DNA of 64,000 nucleotides from CAJWOS01 sp964502005 (GTDB taxonomy: Bacteria; Myxococcota_A; UBA796; UBA2385), in contig CAZCUX010000026.1 in the NCBI GenBank assembly GCA_964502005.1, positions 1 to 64,000 of the forward strand. Reading direction: 5' to 3'. Below are positions 1 through 7,557 of this stretch, one piece after another (the stretch's first letter is position 1; each line of letters opens with the position of its first letter). The position numbers and the translations under genes are program-made. The notes below the pieces were generated by a model. It was not told the DNA's origin. It did no database searches and saw only the letters and a program-made list of their open reading frames with translations.

Positions 1-414
1 GCCGGGTCGCTCCACTGCGCCCACGACGCTGCGCTTGCCTACCGCGGTGCCTCCTACGCGCTCGCCAGCTCGCGCCCGGCACCTTGCTCCGTCCAGATGG
101 CCACGAGCCGGTCGCTGCGCTCCTTCACGTCGGGGTCGGCATGGTGGGGCGCGGCCACGGCCAGGTACGACTGTGTCTCCGCCCGCAGCGTGCCCAGAAC
201 GGCCGCGCACCGCTGCACTTGCGAGTGCTACGCACAACTGCCGCGCCGCCTCTTTCGCGCTCGCCAGCTCGCGCCCGGGGGCTTGCCCATCCTGCGCCAC
301 GGTGCCCCGTGCCACCGCCGCCTTGAACAGCGCCAGAGCGGCCCACAGTCGGTCGCCCAGCAGCCCGTCCACCCAGGTGCGGAAGTCCTCGAGCCAGGCC
401 GATGCCAGGGACAT
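1..414 (-). pseudogene. Unknown protein, apparently frameshifted, cut by window edge
   Basis: An ATG at 414 has a strong site, GGGAGG, six bases upstream. It lies two bases after the stop of the small gene at 417-512, so the two look translationally coupled. The first 60 or so residues (MSLASAWLEDFRTWVDG...) read as normal helical protein. From about position 235 the protein-like reading moves to the next frame, which gives ...TLRAETQSYLAVAAPHH... and stops at about 54. The original frame stays open to the window edge but becomes Arg/Pro/Gly-rich, as non-coding frames do here. The likeliest readings are an indel in a decaying gene or a sequencing error; no slippery heptamer is visible. The product is not recognised. 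The position beside a tRNA 3' end fits accessory DNA, but nothing proves it. Confidence 0.4.
57..278. repeat. Pair of 23-base direct repeats
   Basis: The 23 bases at 57-79 recur exactly at 256-278, 199 bases apart. On the minus strand both copies encode the peptide GRELASA, but in the two different frames used before and after the apparent frameshift of the gene at 1-414. This suggests an internal duplication within that gene. Confidence 0.7.
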
Positions 415-416
415 CG

Positions 417-512
417 TCAGCCTCCCGGCAGCGAGAGCCGCCACGGGGGGCCGTCCGGCGGCAGCCCCTCGTCGAAGTCGGGCTCGTCGAGCTCCACGCC
501 CGGTAGGAGCAT
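417..512 (-). CDS. Small acidic protein of 31 residues, unknown
   Basis: A short frame starting MLLPGVELDEPDFDEG and ending at a TGA two bases before the next gene's ATG. It is Asp/Glu/Pro-rich, and G/C at third positions supports coding. There is no clear ribosome-binding site in front of the ATG, and the start lies just beyond the tRNA-Val terminator, so expression from an upstream promoter is uncertain. Tight coupling to the gene at 1-414 is the best support. No family is recognised, and the start could be different. Confidence 0.4.
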   Translation of the reverse strand: MLLPGVELDEPDFDEGLPPDGPPWRLSLPGG

Positions 513-523
513 CGCAAGAAGCA

Positions 524-555
524 AAAACGCCCACCAGAAAGTAGCTCTGGTGGGC
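524..555 (-). terminator. Rho-independent terminator of tRNA-Val
   Basis: A perfect 9-bp stem (529-537 with 547-555) with a 9-base loop is followed on the minus strand by GTTTTTG. It sits 11 bases beyond the mature 3' end of the tRNA-Val gene. Confidence 0.85.
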
Positions 556-565
556 ATTTTATCAG

Positions 566-637
566 TGGGCGATACTGGATTCGAACCAGTGACTTCTACC
601 GTGTGAAGGTAGCACTCTCCCGCTGAGTTAATCGCCC
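566..637 (-). tRNA. tRNA-Val (anticodon CAC)
   Basis: The minus strand folds as a complete 72-base cloverleaf. The acceptor stem GGGCGAT pairs with ATCGCCC. The anticodon stem CTACC/GGTAG encloses the loop TTCACAC, giving anticodon CAC for valine GTG codons. The T-loop reads TTCGAAT. The discriminator is A, and CCA is not encoded (TGAT follows). Its promoter and terminator flank it, so it is a single-gene unit. Confidence 0.95.
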
Positions 638-689
638 GAGGAGTGTCTGTTGCGTGAGCGGCGCGCGCCTCTCTCTTCAACGTCCGCCA

Positions 690-716
690 CTTATATTGCC
701 CCACCCTCCGCGTCAA
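690..716 (-). promoter_or_regulatory. Probable promoter of tRNA-Val
   Basis: On the minus strand a TTGACG box (711-716) and a TATAAG box (690-695) are separated by 15 bases, about 50 bases upstream of the tRNA. Both boxes are close to the sigma-70 consensus and stand out in GC-rich DNA, although the spacer is short. Confidence 0.5.
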
Positions 717-891
717 GCCCAATTTTCTGTCTCCCGATGCACGCGGGGAAGGGGAGGTGCGTTTTGCTGCTTCGGCGCTTCTGCGCGTCGTTTGGGTGTG
801 TGTGGGCCTCGCTGCGTCGTTGCTTGCGTCGTGCGGGCGCTGCGCTGCCTTTGGCGGTCCACCCGCAGCGCGCGGAGGATAAGGGGGCGGT

Positions 892-2586
892 ATGCCTCCG
901 ATTTCAAGCTCGATGTTGATGCAGAACTTGTCTGCGCTGGCGGTTGCCGACGCAGATCTCGCCCGACGCTTGCGCATGGGCATGGCGGGCGACCACGTCA
1001 AGCGCGCCGCGGACGGCACGCTCACGGTGTCTGCGGGCGCCGAAGACCGCCGCTTGGGCCTAACGCCGCGGGAGATCCAGGTGGCGTTCCAGCGCATCGT
1101 GCGCCCGTCGTCGCTCGTGGTGTTGGGGATTGGGGCCGGCGAGCTGGTGGATGCGGCGCTGCGCCTGTGGCCGTCGTTGCGCGTGTTTGCGTGGGACCTC
1201 GACCCCTGGATGCTGCGGATGCTGCTTTCGCGGCGAGACCTCTCGATGTTCCTGTCGACGGGCCAGCTCCGCCTCGGCTTCGGCACCGACCTCCTCGACC
1301 TCCCGCCAGACGCTTCGGTGCCGACACTTCGCCACCCGCTGCTGGCTCCCCGCTATGCGCGCGAATTGCAGGTGTGGTCGGAGCGCCGCACGGGGCCGTT
1401 TGTGTGTATGGCGACGGCGGGCCTCTTTGTTGACGACCTCGCCGACGCGTGGTGGGAGCGCGGCTTGGCGCCGTGGCGGGTGGATGTGTCGCGGCTCGAC
1501 CGCCAAGAGGTGCTCCACCAAATCCATCGCCTACAACCCGCTTTTGCTGTTGCCGTGAATCAGGTGGTGGGCCTACCAGAGACCATGGACGCCTTGGGCA
1601 TTCCGCTTCTGACGTGGGAGGTCGACCCCGCGACCGACCACTTGCCGACTCCCGCGCGTGCCGTGCCGCGCTCCCACTTGTTTACTTTTCGCAAGCAGCA
1701 CGAGCAGGCGCTCGCCAATGTAGGGCATGGCTCGGTGACGTGGCTGCCGCTCGCGGCGCCCGCCCACCGCTGCCCTGTGGCGTATACGGAACAAGAGAGA
1801 GAAGAATATGCGGTAAACGTCAGCTTTGTCGGCACGAGCATGGTGGCGCTGGCCCAATCTTATGCGCGCGCGGTCGTGCAAGACGTGCGCTCGTATTGGG
1901 CTGCATGCGGTCGCGCCGACGGAAAGCCAGCCGAGGTCATCGGCAGCATCCTCGATGAACAGCGTGCCACGCTCGACGAGTGGCGCATTCCAGCGCTTGT
2001 AGAGACCCATCTCCCAGGATTTCTCAGCTGGTGTTCGCGCACCCAAAAGAAGCATGACCCGTGCATTCTCATGAGCGAACTGCCCGCCGCCGAGCGCCGC
2101 TTGCGCTGTGTAGCCGCGCTGGCGCCGTTTGGCGTCGATGTGTGGGGCGACCCCGGCTGGCAGGCCATCGCGCGACCCGGCGTTCGCTTACGGGGCTTTG
2201 CCGGCCACAAACACGCGCTGACACGCATTTATGGCTTGTCGCGCGTCAATGTCGACATCGGTCGCTTGTACCAGTCCGACATCGTCACCATGCGGGTCTT
2301 CGATGTGTTGGCATGCGGCGGTTTTTTGATTGCGGAGCATTCGGCGGAGCTGCCCACGCTGTTTTCGATTGGCGTCGAAGTGGAGTCCTGGTCGACGTTG
2401 CCGGAGCTTGTGGACAAGGTGGCATATTATTTGCAGCACCCGGAGAAGGCCGCTGCCATTGCGCGTCGGGGTCACGCGGCCGTCAACGCGCGGCACCGCT
2501 TGTCGATTCGGGTGGACACGATGCTCGAAGTGGCGGGCTTGCCGTTGTGGACGCGGCAGCCGGCGGAGGCGCGTCCGGGGTCTTAG
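892..2586 (+). CDS. CgeB-like glycosyltransferase (DUF3880 type)
   Basis: A 564-residue soluble protein. The N-terminal part has a Rossmann-like glycine stretch (VVLGIGAGELVDAALRLWP) followed by an acidic residue at the next strand. The last 130 residues match the end of CgeB/DUF3880 glycosyltransferases: a DIGRLYQSDIVTMRVFDVL segment, a CGGFLIAEHSAEL loop that would bind the sugar nucleotide, and a closing helix with ...HPEKAAAIARRGHAAV. A GGAGG lies about 12 bases before the ATG. The gene converges with the APS-kinase-like gene and their stop codons overlap. The family transfers sugars to polysaccharide or surface protein; donor and acceptor cannot be read here. No signal peptide or membrane helix is visible. 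Confidence 0.75.
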   Translation: MPPISSSMLMQNLSALAVADADLARRLRMGMAGDHVKRAADGTLTVSAGAEDRRLGLTPREIQVAFQRIVRPSSLVVLGIGAGELVDAALRLWPSLRVFAWDLDPWMLRMLLSRRDLSMFLSTGQLRLGFGTDLLDLPPDASVPTLRHPLLAPRYARELQVWSERRTGPFVCMATAGLFVDDLADAWWERGLAPWRVDVSRLDRQEVLHQIHRLQPAFAVAVNQVVGLPETMDALGIPLLTWEVDPATDHLPTPARAVPRSHLFTFRKQHEQALANVGHGSVTWLPLAAPAHRCPVAYTEQEREEYAVNVSFVGTSMVALAQSYARAVVQDVRSYWAACGRADGKPAEVIGSILDEQRATLDEWRIPALVETHLPGFLSWCSRTQKKHDPCILMSELPAAERRLRCVAALAPFGVDVWGDPGWQAIARPGVRLRGFAGHKHALTRIYGLSRVNVDIGRLYQSDIVTMRVFDVLACGGFLIAEHSAELPTLFSIGVEVESWSTLPELVDKVAYYLQHPEKAAAIARRGHAAVNARHRLSIRVDTMLEVAGLPLWTRQPAEARPGS

Positions 2587-3191
2587 CGGCTCTCTCCGAG
2601 GAGGTCCAAGCGTGCATCCAGCGCGCACGGTGTACTTTCCGACGAAACGGCGCCGCCCATTTCGGCGAGCATCGCGACAATACGTTCGGCGGCGTCGTCG
2701 ACGGACTCCTCGGCGAGATTGGTGACAATATCAGCGTGGAGAGGGTTCTCGTACGGTGCGTCGACGCCCGTGAAGCCGAGGAGTTGCCCGGCGCGGGCTT
2801 TTTGCCAGTTGCCCGAGCGGTCCCAGCGCTCGCAGACGTCGGCGGGGGTCGACACCCACACGCCCAAGAAGTGCCCCAAGCCGGCGCGGATGGCCTCTCG
2901 GGTTTCCCGGTACGGGCTCACGGCGGACACCACCGCGGTGACGCCATTGCGTGTCAGCATCGCCGCGGCCATCGCGTGCCGTCGCAGGTTGGTCTCGCGG
3001 TCGCCGCGAGAAAAGCCAAGCGTGGCGCCGAAGGGCGTTTGCCGCAAGCGCCCCGAATCGATGACCTCGACGGCCTGCCCCTGTGCCCGCAACCGGGCCG
3101 CAATGGCTTCGGCCAGCGCGCGCTTTCCGGAGGCAGGCAGGCCGGTGACCCACACCGTGAATGCAGGGGCTTGTTCGGGAACGGCGGTCAC
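2583..3191 (-). CDS. Adenylylsulfate kinase-like protein (CysC fold)
   Basis: A 202-residue protein with the order of landmarks of APS kinases: P-loop GLPASGKRALAEAIA, then LGFSRGDRETNLRRHA, VSAVSPYRETREAIRAGLG, WVSTPADVCERWD, and the lid segment KARAGQLLGFTGVDAPYE. Two core positions deviate. The Walker A Ser/Thr after GK is replaced by Arg-Ala, and the usual DGD after the second strand reads DSG. Catalysis may therefore be weakened or the substrate changed. The GTG at 3191 was chosen because GAGGAG precedes it; an ATG at 3248 would add 19 residues. No ATP sulfurylase lies nearby, so a role in sulfate assimilation is unsupported. Modification of a glycan, given the neighbouring glycosyltransferase, is speculation. 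Confidence 0.7.
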   Translation of the reverse strand: MTAVPEQAPAFTVWVTGLPASGKRALAEAIAARLRAQGQAVEVIDSGRLRQTPFGATLGFSRGDRETNLRRHAMAAAMLTRNGVTAVVSAVSPYRETREAIRAGLGHFLGVWVSTPADVCERWDRSGNWQKARAGQLLGFTGVDAPYENPLHADIVTNLAEESVDDAAERIVAMLAEMGGAVSSESTPCALDARLDLLGESR

Positions 3192-3422
3192 GGGGGACTC
3201 CTCGGCGCAGTCCACCTCGCCTCCATTGCGGAGAGAAAGGGGCCGCATCGGTGTTGCGTGGTCGCGGGGTCATAGCGAGTCCCCCGCATCAAAGCCAGAC
3301 CCCCGTGGCGCCCACCCGTGCGTCGCGCGCGGATGGGCCGCAATTGGCTGCGTTTTCCTCCGCGCAAACCATCGCGCGATGACCAAGTGTTGGCGCCGCG
3401 CGATGGTCGACCGGACGCGCCC

Positions 3423-3848
3423 TTAGAAGGGGATGCCTTGCATGTCGGCGTCGGGGGCGGCGGCGAAGGCGGGGTGTACGCGCTCGGCGCTGTGGGACGG
3501 GCGCGGGGAGTCTTCGGTGGCCTTGCCGCCCATCAGGTGCAAGCGCTTGCCGTGAACCACCACGCGGCTGCGCTTTTCACCGGAGGCGTCGGTCCAGGTC
3601 TCGGTGCGAAGCTCGCCTTCGACACCCACGAGCCGGCCCTTCTTGACGTACTGTGCGCAAATGTCGGCGTCCTTCTCCCAAAGCGTCACGCGGTGCCAAT
3701 CGGTGACGTCGACCCACGCTTCGCCTTGACGGGTGGCGCGCTTGGTGGCGATGCGCAGGTTGCAGAGGGTGCGGCCGTTGGGCGTGTGCCGAAGCTCGGG
3801 GTCGTGTCCGGCGTGTCCGATGAGAATGATCGAGTTCAGTCCGCGCAT
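3423..3848 (-). CDS. ssb: Single-stranded DNA-binding protein
   Basis: A 141-residue OB-fold protein of the bacterial SSB family, starting MRGLNSIILIGHAGHDPELR with AAGGAG seven bases upstream. The family segments for strands 1-4 are present: LCNLRIATKR, WHRVTLWEKDADICAQYVKKG and VGVEGELRTETWTD. The flexible linker is only about 30 residues. The C-terminal tip ends ADMQGIPF: it keeps the IPF used to bind replication and repair partners but has fewer acidic residues than the usual DDDIPF. It coats single-stranded DNA during replication and repair. The protein is short for an SSB, so it may be a second paralogue or a lineage variant. Confidence 0.9.
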   Translation of the reverse strand: MRGLNSIILIGHAGHDPELRHTPNGRTLCNLRIATKRATRQGEAWVDVTDWHRVTLWEKDADICAQYVKKGRLVGVEGELRTETWTDASGEKRSRVVVHGKRLHLMGGKATEDSPRPSHSAERVHPAFAAAPDADMQGIPF

Positions 3849-4149
3849 GTTGTGCTCCTTTCGAGTTTGGTGTGCCCCGGTGTTTCCGGGTGCCAGGCCC
3901 TTGTGCACGGACTGTGCCAGCGTATCTCTGCATGATTTCTGGAGGGGGGGGATGCCAACCGGCCGACGGCGTCGACATTGGTCAGCCAAATCGCTGACGC
4001 CCCGTTTTGGGGCGGCGCCGCGCCGGTGCGCGATGGTCGGAATGGTCTGTCGTATTGTGCTAAAAAACGATGAAATCATGCAAAAAACGACAGGCTGCCG
4101 GGTCGAATGCGGTGGATTTCTCGCTGTGGAGCGCGCGGGGCGCCCCTGC
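3849..4149. other. Intergenic region upstream of ssb
   Basis: No gene is seen. The region holds a CGCCCC-GTTTT-GGGGCG hairpin (3998-4014) without a U-run in either direction. It also has an AT-rich island at about 4045-4090, with AAAAAACGA twice around ATGAAATCAT, the likely place of the ssb promoter on the minus strand. The -10 and -35 boxes could not be fixed. Confidence 0.4.
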
Positions 4150-4842
4150 TCAGGCGACCGAGACCGCGCGTGTGTGGGTGTTCCACCACGCTTCCGCTTG
4201 TCGGAGCCGCTCGGGGGTGCCTGCATCGAACCAACAGCCGGAATGATGAAAGGCACGCACGCCCTGGGGCATCAAACGCCGCACGAGGTCGGGCATATCG
4301 CACGGGGAGCCGTCGAGGGCGCTGCGTAAGGCCGCGGATTCGAAGACATACAAGCCGGTGGTCACATCCACGCGGAGCTTGGGACGCTCGTTCCATGCGG
4401 TGAGATGGGGCTTGCCATCGACCATCGTGAGGTTCACGACGCCTTCGTCGATGGTGGTCTCGACGGTGGTGGTGACGGCGATACATGGCCCCTCGGCGGA
4501 CAGCACCAATGCGCTGCGGTCTACATCCGAGATGTGGTCGACATTCACGACCAGCCACCTGCGCGGGCCGTCCGGCAAGTGGACCAGACCGCCTGCGGTG
4601 CCCAATGGCGTGCGTTCGACGAGCGGCGTGTACCCGGCTGCGGCTTGCGCAATCGCCCGCGCTCCGCGTCCTTCAGACACCAATACGACATGCACGTCGG
4701 CGCGCAGTGGGGCGCATCGCGCGATTTGGTGCGAGAGCAGGGTCCCGCCCGCGAACCGCGCGAGCGCTTTGGGTGCGCCGCCGGTAAACGTCTGGAGGCG
4801 GGTGCCGGCGCCGCCGCCCATAATGGCGATTCCGAGCCCCAT
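4150..4842 (-). CDS. Sugar-phosphate nucleotidyltransferase
   Basis: A 230-residue NTP-transferase of the GlmU/RmlA/ManC fold. It begins MGLGIAIMGGGAGTRLQTFT, the family's nucleotide-binding GGxGTRL signature, followed by APKALARFAGGTLLSHQI. Further landmarks are LGTAGGLVHL, VVNVDHISDVD (the metal-binding Asp position) and the closing FDAGTPERLRQAE. It should join a nucleoside triphosphate to a sugar-1-phosphate; the sugar cannot be told. Its ATG overlaps the stop of the GT2 gene as TAATG, so the two are co-translated. The pair would activate a sugar and use it in glycan or lipid-linked synthesis. A downstream acyltransferase or left-handed helix domain is absent. Confidence 0.8.
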   Translation of the reverse strand: MGLGIAIMGGGAGTRLQTFTGGAPKALARFAGGTLLSHQIARCAPLRADVHVVLVSEGRGARAIAQAAAGYTPLVERTPLGTAGGLVHLPDGPRRWLVVNVDHISDVDRSALVLSAEGPCIAVTTTVETTIDEGVVNLTMVDGKPHLTAWNERPKLRVDVTTGLYVFESAALRSALDGSPCDMPDLVRRLMPQGVRAFHHSGCWFDAGTPERLRQAEAWWNTHTRAVSVA

Positions 4843-5513
4843 TAGGCCGATTCCCCGCCGAGGCTCCACCGCAAGCTGCGCCACCCGTTTCGCACGCCGG
4901 TCCAGCCATCGTGCATACTGGCGCCTTCGCTGCGTTCGGGCATCCACACGGCGACTTCGCGGGTGCGGAGGCCGGCGCGTGCTGCCAATACGCGGGCGCC
5001 GGTGTCGGGCGCGATGTCGGGGAGCTGTTCGACGAAGAGCCGCAGCGCGCGGGGCCCGAGGGCCTGAAGCCCGCTGGTCGGGTCACGAAATCGATTGCCG
5101 GTGTTCCAGTACAAGGCACTGCGAAGCGTCCACGCGCCGATTCGACGTCCCCACGTGCCGGGGCTGCCGGTGCCGTCGCGGCTGCCAATCGCCCAGTCGA
5201 CGCCCTGCAGGGCATCGGCGACGGCCCGCGCGCCGGAGACAGGGTGCTGGCCGTCGGCGTCGAGCTGCACCACCATTTGTGCGTTTCGTGCGAGTGCTGC
5301 GGCGTATCCGGTGCGCAAGGCCGCGGCGTATCCTTGGCCCTGTTGCGGAATCACGTCGGCACCGGAGGCTTCGGCGATGCGTACGGTGTCGTCCGTGGAA
5401 TGGCCATCGACCACCAAGCACGGGTGGGGGCCCATCGTCTCGCGGATTGCACGCACGATGCCACCGATTCGGGCCGCTTCGTTGCGGGCAGGAATCAAAA
5501 TCCAACAGTCCAC
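4842..5513 (-). CDS. Family 2 glycosyltransferase
   Basis: A GT-A fold enzyme of about 223 residues. It shows ILIPARNEAARIGGIVRAI at the N-terminus, LVVDGHSTDDTVRIAEASGA and the metal-binding VQLDADGQHP, in the order seen in DPM1/UDP-glucose:polyprenyl-phosphate-type GT2 enzymes. The later RFRDPTSGLQALG also fits that group. No C-terminal membrane helices are present, so it is a soluble or peripheral catalytic unit. The GTG at 5513 has GGAGAC eight bases upstream; an ATG at 5567 would add 18 residues. The gene ends in TAATG with the nucleotidyltransferase downstream. A TTATAG box just upstream of 5567 may be the promoter's -10. Confidence 0.8.
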   Translation of the reverse strand: MDCWILIPARNEAARIGGIVRAIRETMGPHPCLVVDGHSTDDTVRIAEASGADVIPQQGQGYAAALRTGYAAALARNAQMVVQLDADGQHPVSGARAVADALQGVDWAIGSRDGTGSPGTWGRRIGAWTLRSALYWNTGNRFRDPTSGLQALGPRALRLFVEQLPDIAPDTGARVLAARAGLRTREVAVWMPERSEGASMHDGWTGVRNGWRSLRWSLGGESA

Positions 5514-5771
5514 AGGGCCAGTCTCCGGCTGCGGGGCGCGGGCGAAGCACAATCGGACCCGTATCATGCAGGCCGTCTATAAGACTATCATCCTGGCGGA
5601 GCGGGGGCGCGTTTGTGGGCCCGTGCGGCGTCGTTCGTTTGCGCCTTTGGTATCTTCGCGTGATCTCTTGGCGGACGGCGCCCCGAGGAATCGGCGTGCG
5701 GCAGTCTGGATAGCGCGCCGTTTGGGTTAGACCTTGGTTCGTCCCTTTTTTGGGCCAGCAGGACAGACAAG

Positions 5772-6110
5772 ATGGAATCCGAAGCCCCCCCACTTGTGCT
5801 CGTGGTCACCACCGCGCCCTCCGACGAAGTGGCCGCCAACATCGCCCGCGCCGTCGTCGCCCAAGGCTTGGCTGCGTGCGGCAACATCGTGCCGGGCGTC
5901 CGCAGCATTTACCAATGGCAAGGCGCGCTCTGCGATGATTCCGAGGTGATGGTGGTCTTCAAGACCTTGCCCGAGGCGGTGCCCCAGCTCCGCGATGCGA
6001 TTGTCGCCTTGCATCCGTACGAATGCCCCGAAGTAGTGGCGACGCCGGCGTCGTTTGTGTCCGCGCCGTATCTCCAGTGGGTGCGGGAGAACGTTCGCTT
6101 GGGTGGGTGA
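5772..6110 (+). CDS. cutA: CutA1 family divalent-cation tolerance protein
   Basis: A 112-residue protein with the whole CutA1 signature: VLVVTTAPSDEVAANIAR, GLAACGNIVPGVRSIYQWQG, DDSEVMVVFKT and the closing LHPYECPEVVATP. The family forms cytoplasmic trimers resembling PII proteins. It was named from copper tolerance in E. coli, but its biochemical role is not settled. Length is normal. It stands alone between divergent and same-strand neighbours, with a 300-base gap on its downstream side. Confidence 0.93.
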   Translation: MESEAPPLVLVVTTAPSDEVAANIARAVVAQGLAACGNIVPGVRSIYQWQGALCDDSEVMVVFKTLPEAVPQLRDAIVALHPYECPEVVATPASFVSAPYLQWVRENVRLGG

Positions 6111-6436
6111 GGGGACGGCAAACTTGGCTCTTGTCCTTGCAAGGAAATCCACACGCTTCGGTTGTGACAAATTGGCGTGTTGACGTTGCTTTGGTTGTTT
6201 TCTGGCTCACTTGCGTATTGTATTTTTTGTGGGAATATACACGCGTCTGGCCGGAGACGACCCACTCTACCCCCCGCCGGGAGCGGCGCGAAAGACTCGC
6301 CAGTTGACCTGCACGGGATGCTCGAATAGCGAAGGACTCGAAGGCTTGTCGCCGTTGGCTTCGCCTGTTCGCGGCGGACCAACGGCAAATCGGGTCGCCC
6401 GCTGCGTTTTGCGTGGGCCTATTGGATGGAGGTCGC
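6111..6436 (+). other. Intergenic region before the dehydrogenase gene
   Basis: No gene is seen in these 326 bases. There is an AT-rich stretch at 6160-6245 (TTGACG at 6180, and TTGTATTTTTTG further on), unusual for this DNA and probably promoter-bearing, but no convincing spaced -35/-10 pair. The remainder is ordinary GC-rich sequence. Confidence 0.35.
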
Positions 6437-7495
6437 GTGTCGGTCGAAACGAAGGTGCAAAAAGTCGCAGTGGTTCCCGGAGACGGCATCGGTGTCGAGG
6501 TCATCGCAGAAGGCGTGCGGTTGTTGCGTCACCTCGCGCCCGACTTGGAGCTCGAAACCTTCGACCTCGGCGCAGAGCGGTACCTCCGCGACGGAACAAC
6601 CCTCCCCGACGACGTCTTCGCGCGTTGGCGCGACGAGTTTGACGCTATCTTCTTGGGCGCGCTCGGCGACCCCCGTGTCCCGTCGAACGTTCACGCCAAG
6701 GACATCCTCCTCGGCAGCCGTTTTCGCTACGACCTTTACGTCAACTTGCGCCCCATCAAGCTGTTGGACGCACGGCGCTGTCCGCTCAAGGGCAAAGGCC
6801 CCGAAGACGTCGACATCGTCGTGTTCCGTGAAAACACCGAAGGCTTGTATACCGATGTCGGCGGCGTCCTCAAAAAAGGGACACCCGACGAGGTCGCGCA
6901 AGAGGTCTGCATTGTCACCCGAAAGGGCGTAGAGCGCATCATTCGCGCCGCGTTCGAGTACGCGCGGGCCCATGGCCGGCGTCGGGTGTGTATGTCCGAC
7001 AAGTCAAACGCCATGCGCAATGTCGGCCAGCTTTGGCAGCGGACGTTCAAAGAAGTGGCCGCCGAGTACCCGGAAATCGAGACCAGCCACCTCTACATCG
7101 ACGTGCTGGCCATGGAGCTGGTGCGGGTCCCCGAGCGCTTTGATGTCATCGTCACCGGCAACTTGTTCGGCGATATCATCACCGACCTCGGCGCGATTCT
7201 CCAGGGTGGCATCGGCCTCGCGTCGAGCGCCAACATCCACCCCGGTCGCCTCGGCTTGTTTGAGCCGGTGCACGGCAGCGCCCCCGATATTGCCGGCAAA
7301 GGTATCGCAAACCCGATGGCCACGTTCCTGACGGTGGGTATGATGCTCACGCACCTCGGTCGCGCGGGTCTCGAAGCGCGGATTCAGCAAGCCGTGCGGG
7401 AATTGTTGCTGGCGGACCTTACGACCCCCGAGCTGGGCGGCCACTTGTCTACATCCCAGGTTACCGACGAGCTGTTGGCCCGCTTGGGCAACTGA
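6437..7495 (+). CDS. Isopropylmalate/isocitrate-type dehydrogenase
   Basis: A 352-residue NAD(P)-dependent beta-hydroxyacid oxidative decarboxylase of the LeuB/Icd/tartrate dehydrogenase family. It has VVPGDGIGVEVIAEG at the N-terminus, YVNLRPIKLL, the substrate loop FRENTEGLYTDVGG, a Lys/Tyr region, NLFGDIITDLGA (metal-binding Asp) and EPVHGSAPDIAGKGIANP. The NTEG loop differs from classical LeuB and resembles isocitrate, homoisocitrate or D-malate enzymes, so the substrate is open. Start: GTG at 6437 with GGAGG four bases upstream; a GTG at 6413 would add eight residues. An isopropylmalate-synthase-like gene lies 3 kb downstream. It carries a copy of the CTGAA...CATTCATT element at its stop codon. 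Confidence 0.8.
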   Translation: MSVETKVQKVAVVPGDGIGVEVIAEGVRLLRHLAPDLELETFDLGAERYLRDGTTLPDDVFARWRDEFDAIFLGALGDPRVPSNVHAKDILLGSRFRYDLYVNLRPIKLLDARRCPLKGKGPEDVDIVVFRENTEGLYTDVGGVLKKGTPDEVAQEVCIVTRKGVERIIRAAFEYARAHGRRRVCMSDKSNAMRNVGQLWQRTFKEVAAEYPEIETSHLYIDVLAMELVRVPERFDVIVTGNLFGDIITDLGAILQGGIGLASSANIHPGRLGLFEPVHGSAPDIAGKGIANPMATFLTVGMMLTHLGRAGLEARIQQAVRELLLADLTTPELGGHLSTSQVTDELLARLGN

Positions 7496-7509
7496 ACCGT
7501 CATTCATTC
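7492..7509 (+). repeat. Degenerate copy of 18-base repeated element
   Basis: CTGAACCGTCATTCATTC spans the stop codon of the dehydrogenase gene. It differs at three positions from the element at 11746-11763. Confidence 0.5.
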
Positions 7510-7557
7510 TCCGATTTGTGGGTCTGCATCGACTCTCCAACTTTCGTGGAGCTCCTC

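Noticed and set aside
566..637. Attachment-site duplication at tRNA-Val as proof of an integrated element
   Set aside because: No second copy of the tRNA 3' end and no integrase lie in the window; only proximity suggests it.
417..1286. A long minus-strand frame running through tRNA-Val
   Set aside because: It crosses the tRNA and its terminator and opposes the glycosyltransferase gene; only the last 31 codons (417-512) have support.
3998..4014. CGCCCC/GGGGCG hairpin considered as a terminator
   Set aside because: No U-run on either strand, and it is about 135 bases from the nearest gene end.
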